From positions 1 through 23,685 of the forward strand of contig DAPKRQ010000267.1 of assembly GCA_031800475.1 (NCBI GenBank): a stretch of 23,685 nucleotides of DNA. The letters run 5' to 3'. Positions 23,685-23,685 of the stretch are shown here, piece after piece (positions within the stretch are counted from its first letter, which is position 1; each line of letters starts with the position of its first letter). The notes below the pieces were generated by a model that saw nothing but the letters and a program-made list of their open reading frames with translations, made no database searches and was not told the DNA's origin. Source of the DNA: Kuafuiihalomonas phototrophica. GTDB taxonomy: Bacteria > Myxococcota > Kuafuiibacteriia > Kuafuiibacteriales > Kuafuiibacteriaceae. The position numbers were made by a program, and so were the translations under genes.

Positions 23685-23685
23685 C

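Overview
The window is a compact, high-GC stretch of bacterial chromosome. I see no insertion sequence, integrase, CRISPR array, tRNA or rRNA. Housekeeping genes (aspS, rluB-type pseudouridine synthase, scpA, scpB, purC, purB) are mixed with less common ones. The PilZ-like proteins, the scpB-rluB pairing and the strongly GC-biased third codon positions fit a Myxococcota-like (deltaproteobacterial) genome. This placement is inference and no marker here settles it. No gap of 300 bases or more lacks a gene; the largest is about 240 bases in front of scpA.

Layout. (1) 3-791 (+): end of a PilZ-like protein with two distant CxxC pairs. (2) 794-6805 (-): a four-gene block read from 6805 downward. 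It contains a tandem flavoprotein related to the alkyl-DHAP-synthase/GlcD families, a GlcF-like CCG-domain iron-sulfur protein, a diacylglycerol-kinase-family lipid kinase coupled to it by a TGATG overlap, and a DUF6765-like protein. (3) 6958-8298 (+): a protein with two PilZ-like segments and a C-terminal helical repeat region, divergent from the block. (4) 8321-10108 (-): aspS. (5) 10165-10452 (+): a 95-residue protein of unknown function. (6) 10484-12874 (-): scpB followed by an RluB-type pseudouridine synthase with a very long basic tail. (7) 12979-18394 (+): full-length Lhr helicase overlapping a Nei-type DNA glycosylase. (8) 18282-about 19067 (-): scpA. (9) 19309-22624 (+): a benzoate-CoA-ligase-like enzyme, a creatininase-family amidohydrolase and purC, coupled by 4-base overlaps. 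(10) 22632 to the window end (-): purB, cut by the edge.

How they work together. The flavoprotein, iron-sulfur protein and lipid kinase look like a membrane-facing redox/lipid module: electrons from an oxidised 2-hydroxyacid or glycerolipid-like substrate would pass from FAD to Fe-S clusters while a lipid alcohol is phosphorylated. The substrate cannot be read from sequence. Lhr and Nei form a DNA-repair pair that sits, in opposite orientation, between scpA and scpB, genes that usually adjoin. purC and purB are convergent purine-synthesis genes.

Regulation. aspS and scpB carry almost identical upstream elements (TTGACCGGGCG, 17-base spacer, TAG-type -10) placed so close to the ATG that the mRNAs should be leaderless or nearly so. 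Several internal operon genes instead have clear Shine-Dalgarno sequences. Convergent genes meet with 2-31 bases between them, or overlap, and no classical intrinsic terminator is visible.
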